DNA of 64,000 nucleotides from Deltaproteobacteria bacterium (lineage in GTDB: Bacteria > Myxococcota_A > UBA796 > CAJQPC01), in NCBI GenBank assembly GCA_016717595.1, contig JADKFE010000002.1, positions 62,001 through 126,000 of the forward strand. Reading direction: 5' to 3'. Position numbers and translations under genes: made by a program. The notes below the pieces were generated by a model. The model saw nothing but the letters and a program-made list of their open reading frames with translations, was not told the origin of the DNA and ran no database searches. The stretch's first letter is position 1; each line of letters begins with the position of its first letter. This document shows positions 34,991 through 43,303 of the stretch, piece by piece.

Positions 34991-36429
34991 GTCTGGCGGC
35001 GAAGAGGCCCCTTCGGGAGCGTGTCGCCCAGGTGCTCAACCACCCCAAGGTGGAGCTGGGCATCGTCGCGCTCATCTTCATCTCGGTCTTGGGCCTGCTC
35101 GTGGAGCTGGCGTTGCCCGTGGGGAGCGGGGCCCGGCGCACCCTGCAGAACCTCTCCGACGCCCTCACCCTGGTGTTCGCCGTCGAGCTCGCCCTGCGCG
35201 CCTGGCTCGCGCCGCACCGCGGGCGTTTTTTTCGCCGCCACCTGCTCGATCTCATCGCGCTCTTGCCGCTGTTTCGGCCCCTGCGTCTGTTGCGGGTGCT
35301 GCTGCTCTTGCGGCTGTTTCGTGCGGGCACCCTGCTCAGCCGCCGCATGAGCGTCTACGGCGGGCTCTTCGCGGGCACGTCCAACGAGGTCACGGCGCTC
35401 ATCACCCTCACGCTGACGATCACGCTCATCGGGGCGGTGACCGTGCATGTGTTCCCGGAGATCGTGCGGCTTGACGCCCAAGGTCTTGAGGGTGGGCTGT
35501 GGTTCGCGGTGTTCACCTTGGTGGGCGGTGAGCCCCTCGGCGGTGTGCCCCAGACCCAGCTTGGCCGCGCGGTGAGCCTCGCGTTGATGGTGGGCGGCAT
35601 GACGACGTTCGGTGTGTTCGTCGGCACGGTGTCCGCGGGCATGATGGCCGTGCTCGGAAAACGAATGGAGATCGCCGAGATGGAACTGGATGACCTCAGC
35701 GAGCACATCGTCGTCTGTGGCTGGAACCAGGCGGGCCCAGCGCTCGTGCAAGAGTTCTTCTCGCCGATGCACGAGCCCCACCGCGCCTTGGTGCTGCTCA
35801 CCGAACAAGACAAGCTGCCGGCCAACTTCCCCACAGCCGGGGTGAAGATGGAGCTGGTCTACCACCTCAAGGGCGACTGGACGCGGGTGGACCTCCTGGA
35901 GAAAGCCGGGGTTCGCCGGGCGTCTACGGCGATTCTTCTGGATGACAACCTCAGCCCGCGCCCCCCTTCAGACCGCGACGCCCGCACCGTGCTCGCCGCG
36001 CTCACCATCGAGCGCCTCGCGCCCGAGGTCTTCTGCTGCGCCCAGCTCAACAGCGACATGCACGAGGGGCTCCTGCGGATGTCGGGCGTCGAGGAGATCG
36101 TCATCGGCGACTGGTACACCGGGGTGATTCTGGCCTCTGTGGGGCGAAACCAGGGCCTCGTCGCCGTGCTCTCCGACATCCTCACCGCCCAGCGCGGCAA
36201 CGCCTTTCATAAGGTGGGCTGCCCCAAACCCTGGATTGGGCGCACCGTCGGCGAGGCCTCCGCCGATCTCAAACGTGACCACGAGGCGATCCTCGTGAGC
36301 TTAGAGCGAAAGGGCGCGGGCAAACGGCACCACCGCGACGTGATGGTGAACCCGCCCTCGGCGGAGGTGATCCGCGAGGGCGACGTGCTCGTGGTGATCA
36401 GCCGGAACCCGATCCACCTCGGGGCCTGA
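34987..36429 (+). CDS. Voltage-gated-channel-like membrane protein with RCK (TrkA-N) domain and unusual filter
   Basis: This encodes 480 residues from GTG 34987. Residues 20-220 form a six-segment ion-channel unit: an S4-like basic helix (FRPLRLLRVLLLLRLFRA), a pore helix (GGLWFAVFTLV) and an S6 segment. Where potassium channels have TVGYGD the same-length alignment gives GGEPLG, flanked by a normal PQTQLGR; selectivity cannot be assumed. Residues 235-360 are a Rossmann RCK domain (HIVVCGWNQAGPALVQEF, a GxGxxG variant), followed by a TrkA-C-like region (RTVGEASADL, IREGDVLVVIS). It is in the inner membrane and ligand-gated by inference. It is the last gene of a run starting at 32745. Confidence 0.8.
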   Translation: MSLAAKRPLRERVAQVLNHPKVELGIVALIFISVLGLLVELALPVGSGARRTLQNLSDALTLVFAVELALRAWLAPHRGRFFRRHLLDLIALLPLFRPLRLLRVLLLLRLFRAGTLLSRRMSVYGGLFAGTSNEVTALITLTLTITLIGAVTVHVFPEIVRLDAQGLEGGLWFAVFTLVGGEPLGGVPQTQLGRAVSLALMVGGMTTFGVFVGTVSAGMMAVLGKRMEIAEMELDDLSEHIVVCGWNQAGPALVQEFFSPMHEPHRALVLLTEQDKLPANFPTAGVKMELVYHLKGDWTRVDLLEKAGVRRASTAILLDDNLSPRPPSDRDARTVLAALTIERLAPEVFCCAQLNSDMHEGLLRMSGVEEIVIGDWYTGVILASVGRNQGLVAVLSDILTAQRGNAFHKVGCPKPWIGRTVGEASADLKRDHEAILVSLERKGAGKRHHRDVMVNPPSAEVIREGDVLVVISRNPIHLGA

Positions 36430-36443
36430 CGCGCCTCTTGGGC

Positions 36444-37139
36444 TCAGTCCGCCAAGAACCGGCGCACGGCCTCGGGCGTGAGCGGCCCGCCATGCGCGGG
36501 GAGCACCACCGTGACTTCAGGGCCCAACGCCGCGCCGACGGCGGCGTGGGCGGCGGCGATGTCGAGCTGGTAATAGTGCAGGCGCGGCGCTTTGCGGCGC
36601 ATCACGCCGCCTCGGATGAGGTCGCCCACAAACAAGGTCGTCCCGGCGGTGACGATGAGCGAGCCCTCGGTGTGGCCGCCGACGGGGCTCACCTGGGCGT
36701 CTACGCCGTACTCGGCGAGGGACATCGGCGCGTTCACCGGGGTGGCGGTGAAGGTGTCGAAGGTCTCGGGGAAGAAGCGGCTCATAAACGCCGCCCGGGA
36801 GGAGGTGGGGCTGGCCTCGGCGTTCACGCCTTGGGCGGCCTCGGGCACGTCGCCCGCGCCCATCAACACGGGCACCTGCAGCCGCGCCGCCAAGGCCGCC
36901 GCGCCGCCGGTGTGATCGGAGTGGGCGTGGGTGATCACGATCGCCGTCACCTTGTCCTCAGCGATCCCGGCCTCAGCCAGGCCCTTGAGCACGGCCACGT
37001 CATCGCCGGGGTAGCCGGTGTCGACGATCACCACGCCTTCGCCGACCAAGGCGTAGAGGTGGGTGTAGCCCCGGCCAAGCTCGATCACCTCCGGCGGCGC
37101 GGCGAGGGCCGAGCCCAACACGAAGAGGGCGGCGATCAT
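36444..37139 (-). CDS. Secreted metallo-beta-lactamase-fold hydrolase
   Basis: This encodes 231 residues from ATG 37139, which overlaps the stop of the upstream HAD gene (ATGA) and opens a signal peptide (MIAALFVLGSALA). The zinc-binding set of the MBL superfamily is present: THAHSDHTGG (HxHxDH, residues about 70-78), HTEGS, VGDLI for the bridging Asp, and PAHGG near the end. The DTGYPGDD turn before it is typical of the class B/glyoxalase II-like branch. It is periplasmic; the substrate (lactam, thioester, lactone or other) cannot be decided from sequence alone. Confidence 0.85.
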   Translation of the reverse strand: MIAALFVLGSALAAPPEVIELGRGYTHLYALVGEGVVIVDTGYPGDDVAVLKGLAEAGIAEDKVTAIVITHAHSDHTGGAAALAARLQVPVLMGAGDVPEAAQGVNAEASPTSSRAAFMSRFFPETFDTFTATPVNAPMSLAEYGVDAQVSPVGGHTEGSLIVTAGTTLFVGDLIRGGVMRRKAPRLHYYQLDIAAAHAAVGAALGPEVTVVLPAHGGPLTPEAVRRFLAD

Positions 37140-37987
37140 TCGGACACCAGCGGCGCGGCGTCGGCGAGGTGAGAGAGCAGGCGCCCGTTGGGGATCGAGG
37201 CCAGGTACGCCCGCTCGTAGTCCGGCGTGAACGGGTTGGTGATCAGCGCCACCGTGGCCCCCATCGCCGCGGGCAGGCACAGGTCGAGCTCAAAGATGTC
37301 GCCCACCACGGTCAGCTCCGACCAGCTCGCCCCGGCGGCGTTGAGGATGCCCTCTAACACGTCGTGGTAGTGCTTCCGCCGCAGCAGCACAGGCCGAGAG
37401 AGCCCCGGCAGCGTGAGCGCCTCGGGCACGGCCTCAAAGCTGGGGTCGATGATGTACTTTCGCGCCCGGCCCACCACCCGAGGCTGAAGCCAGGCCAAAG
37501 AGTCAACACCGTCGTTGCCTGTGCCCAGCACCTTGAGCTTGTGCTGCACGGCGTCGGTGTGGGAGTTGGTGACGATGTGGACCTCTTGGCCTCGCAGGCC
37601 CAAGAGCAGCTCCCGGGCGCCCTCACGAAAGGCGATGTGGGTCTTGGTGTAGTTGTACTTGTAGAGGATGGCGTCGAGCAGGCGGGTGCGCTCGGCCTCC
37701 ACCATAAAAGCGCCCGCCTCGTCTAAAATACGCCGAGCCACGGGCATCATGCGTAGGTAGGGATCGACGATGGCCGGGGCGACGATGTGGCCGCCGAAGA
37801 TCCAGCCGAAGCGCTGGGGGTTCGCGGCGACCTCGGCCTCAAAACGCGCCGCGCTGGCCTCGATCTCGGCCATCGGCAGGCCGGTCAGCGCCGCGAGGTC
37901 CTCCAGGTAGCCGCCACGGAAGGGCGCGCCCTCCTGCTCGGCGTCGGTCATGGTCCCGTCGAAGTCGAAGACGATCACACGCGGCAC
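37136..37987 (-). CDS. HAD-superfamily hydrolase
   Basis: This encodes 283 residues from GTG 37987, which has AAGGAG five bases upstream; the longer open frame upstream is the reverse of the DUF692 gene. All four HAD motifs can be seen: I, FDFDGTMTD (residues 6-14); II, IVTNSHT; III, Lys in RRKHYHDVLEG; IV, VGDIFELDL. The long insert between motifs I and II is a helical cap. It probably is a phosphatase or related phosphotransferase for a small cytoplasmic molecule. Its stop overlaps the start of the MBL-fold gene, and it is divergent from the DUF692 gene across 63 bp. Confidence 0.85.
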   Translation of the reverse strand: MPRVIVFDFDGTMTDAEQEGAPFRGGYLEDLAALTGLPMAEIEASAARFEAEVAANPQRFGWIFGGHIVAPAIVDPYLRMMPVARRILDEAGAFMVEAERTRLLDAILYKYNYTKTHIAFREGARELLLGLRGQEVHIVTNSHTDAVQHKLKVLGTGNDGVDSLAWLQPRVVGRARKYIIDPSFEAVPEALTLPGLSRPVLLRRKHYHDVLEGILNAAGASWSELTVVGDIFELDLCLPAAMGATVALITNPFTPDYERAYLASIPNGRLLSHLADAAPLVSE

Positions 37988-38050
37988 AGGCGCTCCTTGG
38001 CGACCCTCGCCCTTAACCCGCCCGGCGCCAAGCGGTGTAGACTGGCCGCC

Positions 38051-38962
38051 GTGACCCCCTTCACCCCAGCGTCTCTGCCCACCCTCGGCGTCGGCGTCAG
38101 CCTGAGCTTCGGCGCCGAGCCCGACCCCGTGGCCTTGGCCCGCGCCCGCGGCGGCCCGGCGTTCATCGAGTACGCGGGCGCGGTGCAGCACAGCTTCATG
38201 GAGCGCCCCCTCGCCGAGCTGCGCCGCCTGGGCGTGCCCGTGCTCTACCACCCGAGCTGCCTCAACCTCTGCGGCCCCTATCCCAACCCCCGGCCCTGGC
38301 TCGACGCCGTCGGCGCCCATGTGCGCGCCGTGGGCTCGGCCTGGCTGGCCCAGGACGTCGCCGTCTGTTTTGTCGGCGACACCCCGGGCTACTCCATTCA
38401 GCTCGGCTACTTCGTGCCGCCGATCTTGACCCCGGAGTCTCTGGATGAGGCCGTCATGCGCGTGATGGAGGTGCGTGAGGCCGTCAACGCGCCGCTCCTG
38501 CTGGAGCCCGCGCCGGTCACCTTCACCTTGGGCGAGCTCGACATCTTCACCTTTTTGGCCGAGCTGAGCCGCCGCACAGACAGCGGCCTCTTGCTCGACG
38601 CCGGGCACGTCGTCTCCCACCAGCTCGCCCGGGGCGCGGGCTTGGGCGACGGCCTCGACACCTTGGACCTCTCCCGTGTGGTCGAGCTGCACATCGCCGG
38701 GGGCGTGATCGAGACCCGCGACGGTCAGCCGATCTACCTCGACGCCCACGATCTCCCGCCCCTGCCCGAGACCTGGCAGGTGTTTCGCCTGCTGTTGTCG
38801 CGCTGTGAGAACCTCAAGGCGGTCTGTGTGGAGTGTGAAGGCGCCGCCGCGTCTACGGCCCTGCCGCTGCTCCGCCGGGCGCGGGAGCGTGTGCTCTTGG
38901 GCGCCGCGTCTACAGAGCTGCGCGAGAAGGTCAAGGCCGAGCTGGCCCAGGAGTCCCGGTGA
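38051..38962 (+). CDS. DUF692 / MNIO-like protein (divergent multinuclear iron oxidase family)
   Basis: This encodes 303 residues from GTG 38051 without a clear ribosome-binding site. The end of the protein shows the DUF692 pattern: GLLLDAGHVVSHQLA, then RVVELHIAGG, then YLDAHDLPPLPETW, where the family has LLLDVxN, ELHxAG and DxHxxxVP. DUF692 proteins such as MbnB and TglH are TIM-barrel iron enzymes that oxidise peptide residues. Several usual ligand positions differ here (the SEHxxW block reads AQDVAVC, and LLLEN reads LLLEP), so metal content or reaction may differ. The next gene overlaps by 4 bp and is the likely partner protein. No precursor peptide was found nearby. Confidence 0.75.
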   Translation: MTPFTPASLPTLGVGVSLSFGAEPDPVALARARGGPAFIEYAGAVQHSFMERPLAELRRLGVPVLYHPSCLNLCGPYPNPRPWLDAVGAHVRAVGSAWLAQDVAVCFVGDTPGYSIQLGYFVPPILTPESLDEAVMRVMEVREAVNAPLLLEPAPVTFTLGELDIFTFLAELSRRTDSGLLLDAGHVVSHQLARGAGLGDGLDTLDLSRVVELHIAGGVIETRDGQPIYLDAHDLPPLPETWQVFRLLLSRCENLKAVCVECEGAAASTALPLLRRARERVLLGAASTELREKVKAELAQESR

Positions 38963-39867
38963 GCCCCTCTGCGGCCTGGACGCTCTATGAGCGCCTCCTG
39001 TTTGACGAGGAGCTGCGTGAGGCTTTCGCCGCCGACCGCGACTCTGTGTTGCATCAGCACGGGCTCGCCGAGGTCGATCGGGCGCGGTTCTGCGCGATGA
39101 GCCTCGCCGGGCTGCAGGCCGACGCCGAGGGGCGCCGCCGTTACCTCATGGCCGCGCTGTGCCGACCGTACCCCTTGAGCGCCGCCGCCATCGGCGCCGA
39201 CAACCCCCGGGCGCTCTCGCGGTTCTTGAGCGGCCCCGCGCTCTTTTTGCCCCTCGCCGAGCGCAGCGCCCGGTTTGGCGATCACCTCAGCACGCTGCTC
39301 GACACCTTGGAGGACCACATCCCCGAGGTCGCCGGGCGTCTCATCCGCGCCGTGCTCAGCGTCGAGCGCGCCTTGGTGGACAACGCCGCCGCCTTGCGAG
39401 CCGCCGCCGGTCGGGGAGAGGCCCCGGGCCCGCCGTCGCCGCCGTCAAGCGCCCAGCTCAAGCGGGGGCGTGTTCGTCTGCCGCCGTACCTGCTCGTCGC
39501 TGAGCTGCCCGCGCCCACCGAGCTTGTCCGCGCCGCCTTGGGCGGGGTGGGCCCCGAGGACGTCTTCCCCAAGCTTGAGGCGGGGCAGGTGAGCCGCGAC
39601 CGCCTCATCACCGTCGCCCGCGCTGAAGAGCAGCCGGTCACGCTCTTGTGCCGGGGTGTGGTGAGCGGCCAGTCCCACGAGCGCGCCGGGGCCGGCGGCC
39701 TCTCCCCGCTGGTTGACGTCAAACATCTGCGCGTGGAGCTCGCCGGTCGCCAGGGGCCGCTCATTCAGTCCCTGCAGGAGGAGCCGACCCTCAAAGAGCT
39801 GCCACCGGCCCGAGAGGCGCTGATGCGGCGTCTCATCGAGGCCGGCGTGGTCGAGCTGACGCGCTAA
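38959..39867 (+). CDS. Probable partner protein of the DUF692 enzyme
   Basis: This encodes 302 residues from GTG 38959, overlapping the DUF692 stop (GTGA). The N-terminal 70 residues are helical (LYERLLFDEELREAFAADRD, then RRRYLMAALCRPYPLSAAA). The middle is helical and Arg/Ala-rich, followed by a Pro/Ser-rich linker (about residue 155). The C-terminal 130 residues are alpha/beta (RLPPYLLVAELPAP, then SPLVDVKHLRVEL). DUF692 enzymes normally need a second protein that carries the precursor-recognition domain, and this gene sits in that place, but I cannot assign the fold. Cytoplasmic, no signal peptide. Confidence 0.65.
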   Translation: MSPSAAWTLYERLLFDEELREAFAADRDSVLHQHGLAEVDRARFCAMSLAGLQADAEGRRRYLMAALCRPYPLSAAAIGADNPRALSRFLSGPALFLPLAERSARFGDHLSTLLDTLEDHIPEVAGRLIRAVLSVERALVDNAAALRAAAGRGEAPGPPSPPSSAQLKRGRVRLPPYLLVAELPAPTELVRAALGGVGPEDVFPKLEAGQVSRDRLITVARAEEQPVTLLCRGVVSGQSHERAGAGGLSPLVDVKHLRVELAGRQGPLIQSLQEEPTLKELPPAREALMRRLIEAGVVELTR

Positions 39868-39907
39868 ACGGCGGACTCTGCGCCTTCGCGCCGAAGCCCG
39901 GGGCCGT

Positions 39908-41071
39908 GTGGGTGTACACTCTGCCGATGCACCTCTCCGCCCTGCTCTCCGTCCTGCTCGCCTGCGCGCCGCCCGAGGCGCCCCCGCGGCCCACGACACC
40001 CTGCCCATCGCCCAGGCCCTCGCCACCCAAGGCATGGAGCGCTGGCCCGCGGAGAGCCTGCCGCTGGACTGGATGCAGACCGTGTGGGCCACGGGCCTCC
40101 TGGGGGTTCACGAGGTTGATCCGTCACTCGGCGTCGATCTTTACCTCCAAGAGTGGCTGGACGACGAGCTGCCCCGCTTCACCGCCGAGCCACCCAAAGA
40201 CTTCAACTCCTCGGACTCGATGTCTCCGGCGATGATCGCCGCCGCGTTAGAGACCTTAGCGCCCACCGGCCGCTACACCCCGATTCTGGACGCCGCCGAC
40301 CGTTACCTCAGCGTCGCCCGCTACGCCGAGAACGGCGCGATCCAACATTGGGGCGACGGCAGCGTGTTTGAGGACCTGGATCAGGTGTGGGTAGACTCGA
40401 TGTTTATGGTGGGCGTGACCGCGCTCAACCGACACGATCAGACCGGCGACGACGTGTTCTTAGAGAGCGCGCTCACCCAACACGACGCCTTCGTCGCGCT
40501 GCTCGTAGACCCAGACGACGGCCTCTATCGCCACGCCTACGACGTGCCCACAGGCGAGAACATCCCCGCCGAGGCCGTGTATTGGGCCCGGGGCAACTCT
40601 TGGGCGCTGTTGATGGCCGTCGAGACGTACGCCCGCCTGCCCCAAGGTCACCCCGGCGCGGAGGCGCTTGGCGCGGCGTTTGTGGCCCACGCCGAGGCCG
40701 TGCTCAACACCCAAGCTGAGGATGGCCTCTGGCCGACCGTGCTCACGGCCACCCCCGAGGACGGCAACTACACCGAGACCTCCGCCGCCGCCCTGATCGT
40801 CACCGCCCTGATGCGTGGTGTAGACCTCGGCCTGCTCGACCCCACACAGACGAACCCCGCCATCGACCGGGCGCTCGACGGCCTCTTGGGGCGTGTTGAA
40901 CAAGACGCGGAGGGCGCCTGGGTGGTGGAGGGCACGTCTTTTGGCACAAACCCCGGCGACTACGACTATTACCTCAGCGTCGCCCAGCTCGACGACATCA
41001 TCCTCGGCGTCGGCGCCGTGGCCTTGGCCTTCGCCGAGGCCGATGGCCGACCCCGCGCGGAGACCCCATGA
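39908..41071 (+). CDS. GH105-like unsaturated glucuronyl/rhamnogalacturonyl hydrolase (lipoprotein; start broken by an indel)
   Basis: From residue 25 onward this is an (alpha/alpha)6-barrel hydrolase of the YteR/GH105 type: QVWVDSMFMVGV (with the proposed catalytic Asp), DDGLYRHAYD, ARGNSWALLMAVETY, DGLWPTV and TETSAAALI are in family order. These enzymes hydrate the 4,5-unsaturated uronic acid left by a polysaccharide lyase. The first 25 residues of the frame are nonsense. A different frame from ATG 39927 gives a lipoprotein signal (ALLSVLLACAPPEAPP), and adding one C to the C5 run near 39983 joins the two. The stop overlaps the lyase gene start (ATGA). Confidence 0.8.
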   Translation: MGVHSADAPLRPALRPARLRAARGAPAAHDTLPIAQALATQGMERWPAESLPLDWMQTVWATGLLGVHEVDPSLGVDLYLQEWLDDELPRFTAEPPKDFNSSDSMSPAMIAAALETLAPTGRYTPILDAADRYLSVARYAENGAIQHWGDGSVFEDLDQVWVDSMFMVGVTALNRHDQTGDDVFLESALTQHDAFVALLVDPDDGLYRHAYDVPTGENIPAEAVYWARGNSWALLMAVETYARLPQGHPGAEALGAAFVAHAEAVLNTQAEDGLWPTVLTATPEDGNYTETSAAALIVTALMRGVDLGLLDPTQTNPAIDRALDGLLGRVEQDAEGAWVVEGTSFGTNPGDYDYYLSVAQLDDIILGVGAVALAFAEADGRPRAETP

Positions 41072-43290
41072 TCCGACTCCACACGATCCTCCCCCTCGCC
41101 CCGCTCCTGGGGATCATGGCCTGCGCGGGAGGGGACGAGCCCAAGCCTGACGGCGCCAAGCCCCTGGTTCACCCGCACCTGCTGCTCACTGCAGACCGCC
41201 GCGCCGACACCATCGCCCGCCTCAACGACGAGCCCTGGGCCACCATCTGGGCCAAACTAGGCTCCTGCGCCGCCGCGCCCCTGCGTGAGCCCACCCCCGG
41301 AGACTGGGACAGCGGCGCGCACGGCGCCAACGCCACCGTCGCCGAGTGCGCCGCCACCATCGCCTATTTGAGCGACGACGAGGCTGAAGCCGAGGCCGCG
41401 GCCCAGCTCAGCCGCGCGGCGATGGCGGTGTTTGACGACAACTTTGAGGACAACTCCGACTGGGACGTGAACATCCGGATGCCCGGCCCGCTGATCGGCT
41501 ACGCCAGCGCCCACGACCTGCTCCTCGCCGCCGGGCGAATCCCTGAAGACGAGGCCCTGGCCTTAGAGACCAAGCTCATCAACGTCACCACGATGTTCTG
41601 GGACGAGTACCTCGAGGAGGACGTGATGCGACAGATCACCCTCGGCGTCTCCCAGAACAACCACCCCATCCGCACCGCCTCCGCCGTGGGCGTGATCGCG
41701 CTGGCCTTCCCCGACGCGCCGGACGCTGAAGAGTGGCTCAACTGGTCTGTGTCTGAGCTGAGCTACCTCTGGGGCCCCACGGGGCAATATGTGCAGTCCG
41801 ATGGTGGTGTGTCTGAGGGGCCGTTTTATTACGGCTTCGGGCTCTCGGCGGCGATGGCGTTTTTTATCGCCGCCCACAACAGCCTCGACGCGGACGCCGT
41901 GTTTGAGGCCGACTGCCGCAACCGCCAAGACATCGACCCCTGGATCGGCCACGGCTGCGTCGAGGGGGCGCCCTTCACCTTCAATAACCCCCTGTTTGAC
42001 CCGCAGTTTCACGCCGCCGTGGACTGGTCGATCACCCTGCGCCTGCCCTCGGGCCTACGCGCGCCCAAAGAGGACGGCTACTTTAACCCCCTGAACGGCG
42101 GCGCCTTGTTGACCGGCTTCGGCGGCGCAGCTTACACCCGCTGGGACTGGGAGAACGTCACCGAGCGCCCGATGGAGATGAGCCACGGCCAGAACCTCAT
42201 CCCCCATCACCTCATCTACGTCTCAGAGCAGGCGCCATCAGAGCCGCCGTTCCTCACACGCCTGATGCCCGTGGCCGGGGAGGCCGTGTTTCGTTCGGGT
42301 TGGGACACAGACGCCCGCTTCGTGTCGTTTATCGCCGAGTCGGGCTCGGCACGAAAGACGCTGCACGACCACGTCGACAGCACCTCGTTCTCCTTGGCCG
42401 CGTATGGCGAGTACCTGCTCGTCGATCCCGGCTACTACAAACCGAACGAGCTCGACAACGCCGTCACCAGCGAGCCCACCGCCCACAACGTCCTGCTCAT
42501 CGACGGGCGCGGCGCCCCAGAGAAGGGCCTGCTCACCAACTTCGGCGACACAGACGCCAGCTTTGAGCAGCTTCACGACGGCGAACGCATCGAGCTGGCC
42601 GAGGCGATGATGCGGTTTGAGGACACCGACCAGCGCCGGGCGATGATCGCCGTAGATGGCCGGTATTATCTGGTCGTAGACCGCCTAGATCCCGACACCA
42701 CCAGCCCCCGGGAGCACCGCTGGCGTGTGGGCGGCTGGGCGTCGGACGAGGTCGGCGGCGCGTTCACCCAGCACGACGACGGCGCCACCTGGGAGCGGCC
42801 CCTCGCCGGGGTGCGTGTCACCTTGGCCTCCACCGCCCCGGGCCTCACGCCCACGTCACCCGAGTTTGTGTCGTTTGAGGCCCCCTACGTCCACGAGTTT
42901 AACCTCAGCCGCGACGTGGCCCACCACAGCGTGCTCGACGGGGTGGTGAACGCCGTGGCGCCTGGCTTCTTGGCCGTGCTCGCGCCGTATCGGGTCGGCG
43001 CCGAGCTTGGCGAAGACGACGGCCCCCTCACCGTGACCATCCGCCAGCAAGGGGAGGGCTGGGCGCTGATTCAGGTTCAGCTCGCCACGGAGACCCACTG
43101 GGCGCTCTCCCGGGATCCCGACGCGCCCGAGTCGTTCACCCTGCCTGAGGGCGGCATCATCACCACAGACGCCGCCTTCGCCTTGTGGAGCGAAGACGGC
43201 GGCTTGGCGATGATCCTGCACGGTCAGTCGTTGACCCTCGACGGGGTGACCCTCGCCGAGGGCGACGACGCGGTGATCGTCGTGGAGTGA
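41068..43290 (+). CDS. Heparinase II/III-like polysaccharide lyase, lipoprotein
   Basis: This encodes 740 residues from ATG 41068 with a lipoprotein signal (LLGIMAC). Residues 35-350 form an alginate-lyase-like helical barrel (SQNNHPIRTASAVGVIALAF, with the NNHP / Asn-His pair usual in the active site; later QSDGGVSEGPFYYGFGL). The C-terminal half is the heparinase II/III beta domain: KTLHDHVDSTSFSLAAYG, then LLVDPGYY, the HxDxxxFxLxxxGxxLxxDxG signature. It should cut an acidic polysaccharide by beta-elimination, and the GH105 gene just upstream would process the unsaturated ends. Surface or periplasmic; the glycan is not known. Confidence 0.85.
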   Translation: MIRLHTILPLAPLLGIMACAGGDEPKPDGAKPLVHPHLLLTADRRADTIARLNDEPWATIWAKLGSCAAAPLREPTPGDWDSGAHGANATVAECAATIAYLSDDEAEAEAAAQLSRAAMAVFDDNFEDNSDWDVNIRMPGPLIGYASAHDLLLAAGRIPEDEALALETKLINVTTMFWDEYLEEDVMRQITLGVSQNNHPIRTASAVGVIALAFPDAPDAEEWLNWSVSELSYLWGPTGQYVQSDGGVSEGPFYYGFGLSAAMAFFIAAHNSLDADAVFEADCRNRQDIDPWIGHGCVEGAPFTFNNPLFDPQFHAAVDWSITLRLPSGLRAPKEDGYFNPLNGGALLTGFGGAAYTRWDWENVTERPMEMSHGQNLIPHHLIYVSEQAPSEPPFLTRLMPVAGEAVFRSGWDTDARFVSFIAESGSARKTLHDHVDSTSFSLAAYGEYLLVDPGYYKPNELDNAVTSEPTAHNVLLIDGRGAPEKGLLTNFGDTDASFEQLHDGERIELAEAMMRFEDTDQRRAMIAVDGRYYLVVDRLDPDTTSPREHRWRVGGWASDEVGGAFTQHDDGATWERPLAGVRVTLASTAPGLTPTSPEFVSFEAPYVHEFNLSRDVAHHSVLDGVVNAVAPGFLAVLAPYRVGAELGEDDGPLTVTIRQQGEGWALIQVQLATETHWALSRDPDAPESFTLPEGGIITTDAAFALWSEDGGLAMILHGQSLTLDGVTLAEGDDAVIVVE

Positions 43291-43303
43291 GACGCGCCGG
43301 GGC

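Noticed and set aside
37988..38749. N-terminal extension of the HAD gene
   Set aside because: This part is the reverse complement of the DUF692 gene. The AAGGAG before GTG 37987 and the DFDGT motif just after it set the real start.
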